Positions 25,149-33,803 of a stretch of 64,000 bases of DNA are shown one piece after another. The translations under genes were made by a program, and so were the position numbers. Source of the DNA: Paenibacillus_D sp047238105 (GTDB lineage: Bacteria; Bacillota; Bacilli; Paenibacillales; Paenibacillaceae). The notes beneath the pieces are model-generated. The model saw only the letters and a list, made by a program, of their open reading frames with translations, searched no databases and had not been told where the DNA came from. The stretch is from contig NZ_JBDFMD010000001.1 of the NCBI RefSeq assembly GCF_047238105.1, positions 6,386,001 through 6,450,000 on the forward strand, in the 5' to 3' direction. Positions within the stretch are counted from its first letter, which is position 1; every line of letters starts with the position of its first letter.

Positions 25149-28100
25149 TACAACATCGCAACAACAGCCGGCCGGCGAGCTGCCTCTCAAGCCGCCGGGA
25201 AGCACCTGGACGGACGAGCAGTGGCATGCAGTCGTCGCAGGAGGAAGCGATATACTCGTGGCCGCCGCTGCCGGGTCAGGCAAGACGGCCGTTCTGGTCG
25301 AGCGGATCATCCGCAAAATATCGGCCGATACCGATGTCGATCGGCTGCTGGTGGCGACGTTCACCAAAGCGGCGGCGGCGGAGATGAAAGAGCGGATCCG
25401 GCTGGCGCTGGAGCGGGCTCTTCACCAGCAGCCGCAGTCGGAGCATCTGAGGAGGCAGCTGGCGATGATGGGCCGGGCCTCGATTACGACGCTCCACTCC
25501 TTCTGCCTGGATGTGATCCGCCGGTACTACCCGATGATCGGGCTGGACCCTGGCTTCCGGGTCGCCAACGAGACAGAAGCCGAGCTGATGCGCCTCGATG
25601 TCCTCGATGAGTTGTTCGAGCAGCGTTACGCAGCCAGCGATGTCGATCTGGGCTTCCTTCGGCTGGCCGATGACTACGGCGGCGAGCGCGGGGACGAGCC
25701 CCTATACCGGCTTGTGCAGGAGTTATATGACTTCTCCCGCAGTCACCCCTGGCCCGACCATTGGCTGCGGGAGACGGCTGCCGCCTTCAAGATTCCTGAC
25801 GTGGAGACGCTGGGCAGGAGCGATTGGGTCGGGGCCATTGCCGAGGAAGCGGCGCTTGCTCTGTCCGGGGCGCGCGAGATGCTGGCGAGCGCCGTTCGCT
25901 GCGCCGGCGAGCCCGGCGGCCCGGCGGCCTACCTGCAGACGCTGCAGGAGGAACTGGCAGCTGTGGACAGACTGGCTGCGGTCGTGGAGACGGCCCCATG
26001 GGCATCCTGGCATGAAGCGTTTGCCGTCAGCCCGTTTGGCAAGCTGAAGGCGCTGCGTGGCGACGATATCGACAAGTCGCTCCAGGAGCGGGTCAAATCG
26101 CTGCGCGACGGCGCCAAAAAGCTGATCGGCGAGCTGGCATCGGAGCTGTTCAGCCGCCAGCCCGGTCAATTCCTGGAGGAGCTGCAGGGGGCGGCGCCGC
26201 AGATGATGGCGCTGGCGTCGCTGGTTATCGACTTTGCCGGGCGCTATGAGCAGGCGAAGCGGGCCAAAGGACTGCTCGACTTCGGCGATCTGGAGCATTA
26301 CTGTTTGCGTATCCTGCGTTCCCCGGCTTCGACGCCGGAGGGCTCTCTGCCTTCAGCAGCGGCGCTGGAGTATCGCCGGCAGTTCGACGAGATCCTGCTC
26401 GACGAATACCAGGACACAAACCGGGTGCAGGAGGCGATCGTCGAGCTGATCGCCAGAGAAGGCCGGGGCAACCGGTTCATGGTCGGCGATGTCAAGCAGA
26501 GCATCTACCGTTTCCGCCTGGCCGAGCCGGGACTGTTCCTGGCCAAATACAAAGCCTATGCGTCCGGAGCTGGAGAGGATGGACTGCGCATCGATCTGGC
26601 CCGCAACTTCCGCAGCCGCGTCCAGGTCGTGGACGGCGTCAATGACGTGTTCCGGGCGATCATGAGAGAGACGGTCGCCGAGATGGACTATGACCGCGCC
26701 GCCGAGCTCGTCAGCGGCGCATCGTATCCGCCGGCTGGCGAGGGCGGCGGACCGTTCCGGGTCGAACTGACGGTGCTGGACCGCGCAGATGCGTCTGGCG
26801 ATGACGAAGCTTCCGAAGGCGAGCCGGGAGTATCGGAAGCGCCGGAAGACGTCGCCGATGTGCAGACCGCACAGCTCGAAGCGCGCTATATCGCTGCCCA
26901 GATCCACCGGTTGCGAGAAGGCGGCGAAGACCAGGCTCCGTTCCGCGTCTACGATGGCAAGCGACAGACGAGCCGGACGCTTGCCTGGCGGGATATCGTC
27001 ATCCTGCTGCGCGCGACCAGCCAGTGGGCGCCGATCCTGATCGAGGAGCTGCAGGCCCACGGGATCCCGGCATATGCAGAGCTGAACACCGGATATTTCG
27101 ATGCCACCGAGGTCGAAGTGATGCTCTCGCTCCTGCGCGTCATCGACAATCCGTATCAGGATATCCCGCTTGCCGGAGTGCTGCGTTCGCCGATCTTCGG
27201 GCTTACGGCGGAGGAGCTGGCGATGATCCGTGTATACGCCGGGAAGCGAGGGCCTTATTACGATGCAGTGCTGCAGGGAGCGGCCAATCTGCAGCTGCCC
27301 GAGCAGATCCGCAGTAAGCTGGCGCTGTTCCTGGATCGGCTGTCGCTTTGGCGGGAGGAAGCAAGACAGGGCTCGCTGGCTGAGCTGGTATGGCAGATCT
27401 ACCGCAGCACAGGCTATTACGATTTTGTGGGCGGTCTACCGGGCGGCCTGCAGCGCCAGGCCAATCTGCGGGCACTGCACGACCGGGCAAGACAATACGA
27501 GCAGACATCGTTTCGCGGCTTGTTCCGGTTCCTGCGATTCGTCGACCGGATGCGCGAGCGCGGCGGCGATCTGGGTACCGCCAGAGCGCTTGGCGAACAG
27601 GAGGATGTCGTCCGGATCATGTCGATCCACCGCAGCAAAGGACTGGAGTTCCCCGTCGTCTTCACGGCCGGGCTCGGCAAGCAGTTCAATATGCAGGATC
27701 TGAACCGGCCGTTCCTGATGCACAAGGAGCTCGGCTTTGGCCCGCGGCATGTCGACGGCGAACTCCGGGTGAGCTATCCGACGCTGCCGCAGCTGGCTAT
27801 CCGCCGCAAGCAGCGGATGGAGCTGCTTGCGGAGGAGATGCGCATCCTGTATGTAGCGATGACAAGGCCCAAGGAGAAGCTGTTTCTCGTGGGAACGCTG
27901 GCAGGTGCCGGCAAGCAGCTCAGCCGCTGGCAGGAGAGCGGCGCTGCACCGGACCGGATCCCGGATTACACGCTGGCGGCGGCACGCCGCTTCACGGACT
28001 GGCTGCTGCCGCTTGTGGGGGCATTGCCCGCACGGCCGCTCGAAGGCGGCAGCGGCTGGACCTGCGCGCTGATGCCTGCGGAGCTGTATGCCGCCGAGGC

Positions 28101-29010
28101 GGCCGCGGCGGAGGCGGCCGACCCGGAGGCGGAGGGGCGCCGTGAAGAACGAATCGCTGCGATCGCTGCCGGGGCGGTGCTGCCTGAGGAAAGTGACAGC
28201 CTGGCGGCAGCGATCGATGCGCGGCTGTCCTGGCGCTACCCGCACAGCGCGGCGACGATGCTGGCGGCCAAGACGTCCGTGACGGAGATGAAACGGCTGC
28301 AAGCGGAGTGGGGGCATGCCGAGCAGGCGATCACACTGGAGGAGGCGCGCGGCGGTGAAGCGACCGCTGGCAGCGGGCCGCTGCCGGCCGGCGTCGTGCC
28401 GCCAGGCACCCTGAAGCTGCGGCGGCCCCGGTTCATGGAGGAGCGCTCGCTGTCCGCTGCCGAACGCGGCACGGTCAGTCATCTGGTCATGCAGCATGTC
28501 CCCCTCGGCGCCAAAGTGACACCGGAGAGTCTGAGCCGACTGATCGAGGAGATGCTTGAGCGCCGTCTGCTGACGATAGAGCAGGCAGCTGCCGTCGATC
28601 TGGATGCGGTCCAGGCGTACTTCGGCAGTCCCTTGGGCCAGCGCATGCTGCAGGCGGACTGGGTGCGCCGGGAAGTGCCCTTCAGCTGCACGCTGCCGGC
28701 GGGACGGATCTACCCGCAGGCAGTGCCGGGAGCGCACGCAGCTGCAGAGCCGGTCCTCATCCAGGGTGTCATCGACTGTCTGTTTGAGGACGAGCAGGGG
28801 CTGGTGCTGGTAGACTACAAGACCGACCGGATCGTCATGCAGCAGTGGGATGCGGCCGCCGAACGCCACCGCTTCCAGCTGGAGCTGTACGCCGAGGCGG
28901 TCGGCGCGATCGTCGGCAAGCCGGTAGCCGAGTGCCATGTCTTCTTCTTCGATGGCGCCCAAGCGGTCCGGCTGCAAGTCATGAATGAGGAGGATAAAGG
29001 TGGCGGATAA
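25129..29010 (+). CDS. addA: ATP-dependent helicase/nuclease subunit AddA
   Basis: AddA is the motor subunit of AddAB, a UvrD-type SF1 helicase with a C-terminal RecB-like nuclease domain. The 1293-residue product shows Walker A (AAAAGSGKTAV, near residue 45), motif II (ILLDEYQDTN), motif III/IV elements (VGDVKQSIYRFR), motif V (IMSIHRSKGLEFPVV) and motif VI (ILYVAMTRPKEKL). The nuclease motif VLVDYKTDRI lies near the end. It begins with TTG 25129 behind AAGGAGGCGG, within the end of addB, so the two are translationally coupled. An Ala/Glu-rich low-complexity stretch near residues 985-1005 is a linker expansion. Confidence 0.97.
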   Translation: MDQESDNTTSQQQPAGELPLKPPGSTWTDEQWHAVVAGGSDILVAAAAGSGKTAVLVERIIRKISADTDVDRLLVATFTKAAAAEMKERIRLALERALHQQPQSEHLRRQLAMMGRASITTLHSFCLDVIRRYYPMIGLDPGFRVANETEAELMRLDVLDELFEQRYAASDVDLGFLRLADDYGGERGDEPLYRLVQELYDFSRSHPWPDHWLRETAAAFKIPDVETLGRSDWVGAIAEEAALALSGAREMLASAVRCAGEPGGPAAYLQTLQEELAAVDRLAAVVETAPWASWHEAFAVSPFGKLKALRGDDIDKSLQERVKSLRDGAKKLIGELASELFSRQPGQFLEELQGAAPQMMALASLVIDFAGRYEQAKRAKGLLDFGDLEHYCLRILRSPASTPEGSLPSAAALEYRRQFDEILLDEYQDTNRVQEAIVELIAREGRGNRFMVGDVKQSIYRFRLAEPGLFLAKYKAYASGAGEDGLRIDLARNFRSRVQVVDGVNDVFRAIMRETVAEMDYDRAAELVSGASYPPAGEGGGPFRVELTVLDRADASGDDEASEGEPGVSEAPEDVADVQTAQLEARYIAAQIHRLREGGEDQAPFRVYDGKRQTSRTLAWRDIVILLRATSQWAPILIEELQAHGIPAYAELNTGYFDATEVEVMLSLLRVIDNPYQDIPLAGVLRSPIFGLTAEELAMIRVYAGKRGPYYDAVLQGAANLQLPEQIRSKLALFLDRLSLWREEARQGSLAELVWQIYRSTGYYDFVGGLPGGLQRQANLRALHDRARQYEQTSFRGLFRFLRFVDRMRERGGDLGTARALGEQEDVVRIMSIHRSKGLEFPVVFTAGLGKQFNMQDLNRPFLMHKELGFGPRHVDGELRVSYPTLPQLAIRRKQRMELLAEEMRILYVAMTRPKEKLFLVGTLAGAGKQLSRWQESGAAPDRIPDYTLAAARRFTDWLLPLVGALPARPLEGGSGWTCALMPAELYAAEAAAAEAADPEAEGRREERIAAIAAGAVLPEESDSLAAAIDARLSWRYPHSAATMLAAKTSVTEMKRLQAEWGHAEQAITLEEARGGEATAGSGPLPAGVVPPGTLKLRRPRFMEERSLSAAERGTVSHLVMQHVPLGAKVTPESLSRLIEEMLERRLLTIEQAAAVDLDAVQAYFGSPLGQRMLQADWVRREVPFSCTLPAGRIYPQAVPGAHAAAEPVLIQGVIDCLFEDEQGLVLVDYKTDRIVMQQWDAAAERHRFQLELYAEAVGAIVGKPVAECHVFFFDGAQAVRLQVMNEEDKGGG

Positions 29011-29677
29011 CGTGCATGAGGAACAACCGGTCAAGCGCTCCTGGTTCACGGGCGTGGTCGTCGTCCTGCTGGTGGCGAGTATGACCTTCAATATGTATCT
29101 CTATTCCCAGAAGCTGCACAGCAATCAGCGGGAGCGCACCCTGGCGGGAGAGCGGATCATCCTGGCCGCCTGGGATGCGCAGCTCTATACGGAGACCGTG
29201 CTGGACAACATCCGGAGGCTGCTGGAGAGCTCGGCACCGGGAGAGCGGATCGCAGCCAAGCAGGCGCTCGGCTACGCGTTTGGGGGGAGCGCCAAGGGTG
29301 TGCATGCCTTCATCTCCGCCGCTCAGGAACAAGAGCCCCGCGAGGGAGTAGAAATGAACCGCAGTGCATTGCATTTCCTGTCCCAGGTCGAGCTGTCGCT
29401 GCGCAGCATCGGCAACCACGGAGAACAACTGACCGAGCCGGAGAGAGCCTATCTGACCCTGATGGAGGAGCTGTATGTCCGGCTGCTGGAAGAGATTAGC
29501 ACCTTCGACGTCACCAACGCGACCCAGCAGGAATCGCTGCTCATGTTCGTCGAAACCGAGTGGGTCGATATGGCGTATGCGATGCTGTCCATCATGAATG
29601 AGCCGGACAATCTTATCGTCGAGGGCGTCGACGAAGCGGAGGCGGCAGTTGCCGCCGAGGGGGAGCCCGAAGCCTGA
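29000..29677 (+). CDS. Single-pass membrane protein of unknown function after addA
   Basis: I do not recognise this 225-residue protein. It has a short charged N-terminus, one membrane segment (WFTGVVVVLLVASMTFNMYLYS, about residues 14-35), and an exposed helical domain with several Leu/Glu-rich helices, ending in an acidic Ala/Glu tail. The start is GTG 29000 with AGGAGG at 28988-28993, overlapping the addA stop by 11 bases; an in-frame ATG 28985 would lie on top of that site. Overlap with addA suggests cotranscription with addBA. No enzymatic motif is visible, so a link to repair rests only on position. Confidence 0.75.
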   Translation: MADNVHEEQPVKRSWFTGVVVVLLVASMTFNMYLYSQKLHSNQRERTLAGERIILAAWDAQLYTETVLDNIRRLLESSAPGERIAAKQALGYAFGGSAKGVHAFISAAQEQEPREGVEMNRSALHFLSQVELSLRSIGNHGEQLTEPERAYLTLMEELYVRLLEEISTFDVTNATQQESLLMFVETEWVDMAYAMLSIMNEPDNLIVEGVDEAEAAVAAEGEPEA

Positions 29678-29703
29678 TCCGGCCGATAAAATGTCGAATG
29701 GAC

Positions 29704-29731
29704 TTGAAGGTTGGATAAAATGTGATACAAT
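29704..29731 (+). promoter_or_regulatory. Sigma-A promoter of the glpDPK operon
   Basis: TTGAAG (29704-29709), a 16-base spacer and TACAAT (29726-29731) lie 33 bases before the leader terminator hairpin. Confidence 0.65.
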
Positions 29732-29763
29732 AAGAGCAAGTTAATAAAGGGTAGGAGAACGGG

Positions 29764-29822
29764 AGAACCACGAACCCCCCGATCTGCGCTTCTGCGCGGT
29801 CTGGGTGTTTGTGGTTCTTTTT
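29764..29822 (+). promoter_or_regulatory. GlpP-type leader terminator/antitermination site before glpD
   Basis: A long imperfect stem starts AGAACCACGAAC (29764-29775) and closes with GTTTGTGGTTCT (29807-29818). An inner GCGC/GCGC stem surrounds a TTCT loop, and a T run reaches 29822. It lies between promoter and glpD in the untranslated leader, so it should stop most transcripts. In B. subtilis, GlpP with glycerol-3-phosphate binds the glpD leader inverted repeat and allows readthrough. glpP lies two genes down in this same operon, which supports the same mechanism. Confidence 0.82.
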
Positions 29823-29849
29823 ACATTGAATGGAAGGGAGATTCGGGCA

Positions 29850-31598
29850 ATGAATCCATTATTCTCGGCGGCGGATCGAAAAGATAGATTGGGGCAGATG
29901 GAACGCGAAGGATATGATATCCTGATCATAGGAGGCGGGATTACCGGTGCCGGCATCGCCCTGGATGCCCAGACCCGGGGACTCAAGACGGCATTGATCG
30001 AGATGCAGGACTTCGCAAGCGGTACGTCCAGCCGCTCGACCAAGCTCGTCCACGGCGGACTGCGCTATCTCAAGCAGTTCCAGATCAAGATGGTGGCGGA
30101 CGTCGGCAAGGAACGGGCTGTCGTCTATGAGAATGGCCCGCATGTGACAACACCCGAGTGGATGCTGCTGCCGTTCTATAGAGGCGGCACGTTCGGGACG
30201 CTGTCGACCTCGTTGGGCCTGCGACTGTATGATTACCTGGCGGGCGTAAAGCGGGAGGAACGGCGCCAGATGATTCCCGCAGCAGCGACAGCAGCTAAGG
30301 AGCCGCTGCTGAAGAAGGACGGCTTGTTGGGCGGGGGGACCTATGTCGAGTACCGGACCGACGATGCCCGGCTGACGATGGAAGTGCTCAAGAAAGCGGT
30401 GGAGGCGGGAGCGGCTGCGGTTAACTATACGAAGGCAGACCGGCTGCTCTATGAGAATGGCAAGCTCGCCGGGGTGATCGCCCAGGATATGGAAGACGGT
30501 AAGGAATACCGGATCGCTGCCCGTCAGGTTGTCAATGCGACCGGCCCCTGGGTGGATCAATTGCGGGCCAAGGATCACTCCAAGCGGGGCAAGACGCTTC
30601 GGCTTACCAAAGGGGTTCATCTGGTATTCGACGGCGAACGGTTCCCGCTGCGGCAGGCCATTTACTTCGATACCAAGGACAACCGGATGATCTTCGCCAT
30701 CCCGCGGGACGGCAAGACGTATGTCGGCACGACAGACACGGATTATAAAGGCGACACGGAGCATCCTAGAATGACCGCAGCAGATCGCTCCTATCTGCTC
30801 GCTGCGTGCAACGACATGTTTCCTGACGTCCGGCTGACCGAGCGGGATGTCGAGTCGAGCTGGGCCGGACTGCGGCCGCTCATCTATGAGGAAGGCAAGT
30901 CGCCTTCAGAAGTGTCGCGCCGCGACGAGATTTTCACCTCGGCTTCGGGGATGATCACGATTGCCGGAGGCAAGCTGACCGGCTATCGCAAGATGGCGGA
31001 GCAGGTCACCGATCTGATCGTCAGACGGCTTTCTTCAGGTGCCGGACGCACCTGGAAGGGATGTGTCACCCGCACCTTGCCGCTCTCGGGTGGGGATGTC
31101 GGCGGCTCGGCAGCTTTCCCGGCGTTTGTGCAGCGGATGAAGGCAGAGGGCGAGCGACTGGGACTGACGCCGCCGGAAGCGGAGATGCTGGCACGGCGAT
31201 ATGGCTCCAATGTGACGGCCGTGTACGACCGCTTGCAGACATGGAAGCCGGAGCCGGCTCATGGATTGCCAGGATCCGTATATGCGATGCTCCGTTACAG
31301 CATGGAAGAGGAGATGGCGCTGAAGCCGGTTGATTTTTTCATCCGCCGTACCGGTGCGCTGTTCTTCGATATCGCCTGGGTTCATGAACACAAAGCGCAG
31401 GTATTGGCTTATATGGCTTCGGAGTTGCGTTATACAGATGTGCAAAGGCGGTTGTATGCGGCAGAGCTGGAGCGGGAGCTGCGAGCAGCTGTGTCGCCGT
31501 CAGACGAGGAGGAACCCCATGTCGCTCGAGAAGCAGATCATGCTGCCGGCCGCCCGGCGGATGAAAGATCTGGAGAAGCTGCTGACCAGACCCTTTGA
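29850..31598 (+). CDS. glpD: Glycerol-3-phosphate dehydrogenase, aerobic
   Basis: GlpD is an FAD-dependent membrane-associated dehydrogenase that oxidises sn-glycerol 3-phosphate to dihydroxyacetone phosphate and feeds electrons to quinone. The 582-residue product has the dinucleotide motif ILIIGGGITGAGIALDAQTRG near residue 25, the family signature SSRSTKLVHGGLRYLKQFQ, and IAGGKLTGYRKMAEQV. The GlpD C-terminal domain follows. The start is ATG 29850 behind GGAAGGGAG. The last 30 or so residues (EEEPHVAREADHAAG...) form a low-complexity extension that overlaps glpP by 80 bases in another frame. Regulation is by leader antitermination. Confidence 0.97.
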   Translation: MNPLFSAADRKDRLGQMEREGYDILIIGGGITGAGIALDAQTRGLKTALIEMQDFASGTSSRSTKLVHGGLRYLKQFQIKMVADVGKERAVVYENGPHVTTPEWMLLPFYRGGTFGTLSTSLGLRLYDYLAGVKREERRQMIPAAATAAKEPLLKKDGLLGGGTYVEYRTDDARLTMEVLKKAVEAGAAAVNYTKADRLLYENGKLAGVIAQDMEDGKEYRIAARQVVNATGPWVDQLRAKDHSKRGKTLRLTKGVHLVFDGERFPLRQAIYFDTKDNRMIFAIPRDGKTYVGTTDTDYKGDTEHPRMTAADRSYLLAACNDMFPDVRLTERDVESSWAGLRPLIYEEGKSPSEVSRRDEIFTSASGMITIAGGKLTGYRKMAEQVTDLIVRRLSSGAGRTWKGCVTRTLPLSGGDVGGSAAFPAFVQRMKAEGERLGLTPPEAEMLARRYGSNVTAVYDRLQTWKPEPAHGLPGSVYAMLRYSMEEEMALKPVDFFIRRTGALFFDIAWVHEHKAQVLAYMASELRYTDVQRRLYAAELERELRAAVSPSDEEEPHVAREADHAAGRPADERSGEAADQTL

Positions 31599-32100
31599 TT
31601 ACATTGTCATATTGGATACGCATATCGGACAGCTGCAGCCCGTCGTTCAGCTCGCCAGAGCGCATGGCAAAAAGCCGCTGCTGCATGCGGATCTTATCGG
31701 TGGTCTCAAAAACGACGAAGAGGCGGCGGAATATCTATGCCAGGTCGTCAAGCCGGCGGGGATTATCTCGACAAGAGCAGGCGTGATCGCCAAGACCAAG
31801 CAAAACGGCATCCTGGCGATCCAGCGGCTGTTCATGCTCGATACCAATGCGCTGGAGAAAAGCTATGCTTTATTCGAGAAAACGTCACCGGACTATATCG
31901 AAGTACTGCCTGGCGTCATCCCGCATATGATCTCGGAGGTAAGGGACCGTACAGGCATCCCTGTAATCGCCGGCGGACTCGTCCGGACAGCGGCAGAGGT
32001 GCAGCAGGCCATCGATGCGGGAGCTGTGGCAGTAACCACCTCGAGAACGGAGTTATGGCGACAATTCGAATCGGCGCAACACGAGGAGGAGAGGCAGTGA
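31519..32100 (+). CDS. glpP: Glycerol uptake operon antiterminator GlpP
   Basis: GlpP is an RNA-binding antiterminator activated by glycerol-3-phosphate. The 193-residue TIM-barrel-like product shows YIVILDTHIGQLQPVV, KPLLHADLIGGLKNDEEA, GIISTRAGVIAKTK and VIAGGLVRTAAEVQQAIDAGA, all typical of the GlpP family. The start ATG 31519 lies behind GAGGAGGAACCC, inside the 3' end of glpD; a longer in-frame reading from 31330 falls within glpD and lacks support. Its stop overlaps the glpK start. Lying inside the operon it should control gives a positive feedback loop. In B. subtilis, glpP lies outside glpD and next to glpFK. Confidence 0.94.
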   Translation: MSLEKQIMLPAARRMKDLEKLLTRPFDYIVILDTHIGQLQPVVQLARAHGKKPLLHADLIGGLKNDEEAAEYLCQVVKPAGIISTRAGVIAKTKQNGILAIQRLFMLDTNALEKSYALFEKTSPDYIEVLPGVIPHMISEVRDRTGIPVIAGGLVRTAAEVQQAIDAGAVAVTTSRTELWRQFESAQHEEERQ

Positions 32101-33590
32101 CAGGACAGTATATACTTGCCATCGACCAAGGGACGACAAGCTCCCGGGCAATCATATTCGATAAGGACGGCCGAACCGTCAGTTCAGCGCAGCATGAGAT
32201 CCCGCAGTACTATCCCGAGCCGGGCTGGGTCGAGCAGGATGCGAGCGAAATCTGGGTGTCCGTGCTTGGCGTGATCGCTGGAGCGCTGTCCAAGGCAGAG
32301 ATCGCGCCCGAGCAGATCGAAGCGATCGGCATTACCAATCAGAGGGAGACGACGGTCATCTGGGAAAAGGATACCGGACATCCGATTCATCGTGCAGTTG
32401 TCTGGCAGTCCAGACAAACGCAGTCCATCTGCGAAGAGCTTAAGCAAGCGGGCAGTGAAGCCCTCATCAGAGAGAAGACAGGTCTGCTGATCGACCCCTA
32501 CTTCTCCGGAACCAAGATCAAGTGGATCCTTGACCATGTGGAAGGCTCCCGGGAGCGGGCCGAGCAAGGAGAACTGCTGTTTGGGACCATCGACACCTGG
32601 CTGCTTTGGAAACTGACAGGCGGTCAGGTACATGCGACAGACTATTCCAACGCGTCCCGCACGCTGGTCTACAATATCCATGAACTGCACTGGGACGACG
32701 AACTGCTGGATTTGTTGGACATTCCAATTGCCCTGATGCCGGAGGTGCGCTCCTCATCCGAGATTTATGGGCATACCGTAGCCCATCACTTCTTTGGCCG
32801 TCAGGTGCCGATTGCGGGGATGGCGGGCGACCAGCAAGCCGCGTTGTTTGGTCAGACCTGTTTTGAGAAGGGAATGGTCAAGAACACATACGGGACGGGA
32901 TGCTTCATGCTCATGCAGACGGGCACGCAAGCGGTCAGCTCCGAGCATGGGCTGCTGACCACGATCGCCTGGGGCATCGGGGGAAAGGTTGAGTATGCGC
33001 TCGAAGGCAGCGTATTCGTCGCCGGTTCCGCCATTCAGTGGCTCCGGGACGGCTTGCGCATGCTGCGTTCTTCAGCGGATTGCGAGCAGTATACAGCTCG
33101 GGTAACGACCACGGACGGAGTCTACGTCGTCCCTGCTTTCGTCGGTCTGGGCACCCCCTACTGGGAGAGCGATGTGCGCGGGGCGGTATTCGGCTTGACC
33201 CGGAGCACCTCCAAGGAGCATTTTGTCCGGGCGACGGTGGAATCGCTAGCGTACCAGAGCAGAGATGTGCTGGATGTGATGATTCAGGACGCCGGGCTGG
33301 AACTGAAGACGCTGCGCGTAGATGGCGGAGCAGTCGTCAATGACTTCCTGATGCAATTTCAGAGCGATATTCTCGGCGTCGAGGTAGAACGTCCGATGAT
33401 TGGGGAAACGACGGCGCTCGGAGCAGCTTATCTAGCCGGTCTTGCCGTGGGCTTCTGGCCTGACAAGGCGGCGCTCTCGGCCATCTGGCAGCGGGATCGG
33501 GCTTTTACACCTGCGATGGATGAGACGGAGCGGGCCCGGCTGTACAGCGGATGGAAGAAAGCTATTCGTTCTGCGATTTCATTTCAATAA
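32097..33590 (+). CDS. glpK: Glycerol kinase
   Basis: GlpK phosphorylates glycerol to glycerol-3-phosphate. The 497-residue FGGY-family product starts with the phosphate-binding motif ILAIDQGTTSSRAIIFD. It also has AIGITNQRETTVIWEK, the signature GTINYWLLWKLTGG-like element (TIDTWLLWKLTGG), and a normal C-terminal nucleotide domain (LRVDGGAVVNDFLMQFQSD). It starts with GTG 32097, whose GTGA overlaps the glpP stop, behind GGAGGAGAGG. No glycerol facilitator (glpF) is present in the cluster. A perfect 17-base-pair inverted repeat follows the gene. Confidence 0.98.
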   Translation: MTGQYILAIDQGTTSSRAIIFDKDGRTVSSAQHEIPQYYPEPGWVEQDASEIWVSVLGVIAGALSKAEIAPEQIEAIGITNQRETTVIWEKDTGHPIHRAVVWQSRQTQSICEELKQAGSEALIREKTGLLIDPYFSGTKIKWILDHVEGSRERAEQGELLFGTIDTWLLWKLTGGQVHATDYSNASRTLVYNIHELHWDDELLDLLDIPIALMPEVRSSSEIYGHTVAHHFFGRQVPIAGMAGDQQAALFGQTCFEKGMVKNTYGTGCFMLMQTGTQAVSSEHGLLTTIAWGIGGKVEYALEGSVFVAGSAIQWLRDGLRMLRSSADCEQYTARVTTTDGVYVVPAFVGLGTPYWESDVRGAVFGLTRSTSKEHFVRATVESLAYQSRDVLDVMIQDAGLELKTLRVDGGAVVNDFLMQFQSDILGVEVERPMIGETTALGAAYLAGLAVGFWPDKAALSAIWQRDRAFTPAMDETERARLYSGWKKAIRSAISFQ

Positions 33591-33606
33591 AAAAGGTTGG
33601 CAAGTA

Positions 33607-33654
33607 GGGGCTGTCCCGCAATTTATCTTGGATGAATTGCGGGACAGCCCCTTT
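33607..33654 (+). terminator. Terminator after glpK with perfect 17-bp stem
   Basis: GGGGCTGTCCCGCAATT (33607-33623) and AATTGCGGGACAGCCCC (33635-33651) are perfect complements around an 11-base loop, followed by TTT only. It probably ends the glp operon. The short T run and perfect arms are unusual and recall terminal inverted repeats of insertion sequences. Confidence 0.7.
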
Positions 33655-33774
33655 CCTAATGCGCCCGGTGGCCCATATTAATCGACCAGATGGATCTCAT
33701 AGTAACGACAAGAGCAATATTGCCCAGATGATCTAAACAAATGGACAGTTTCTCTAAAAAGATTCTTGATAGGA

Positions 33775-33785
33775 TGGTACTACCA
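33775..33785. promoter_or_regulatory. Small palindrome upstream of the beta-helix gene
   Basis: TGGTACTACCA (33775-33785) is a perfect five-base-arm palindrome ten bases before the ribosome binding site. It could be an operator, but no second copy was noticed at the other promoters of the locus. The 213 bases between glpK and this gene hold nothing else beyond the terminator. Confidence 0.25.
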
Positions 33786-33803
33786 ACGGAAAGGAGGAGA
33801 CAG

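Noticed and set aside
27436..29091. Long reverse-strand open frame of 551 codons within addA
   Set aside because: It is antisense to a gene with complete family motifs. Its composition (Arg/Gln/His/Leu-rich) is what reading opposite to GC-rich coding DNA gives, and there is no ribosome site or known motif.
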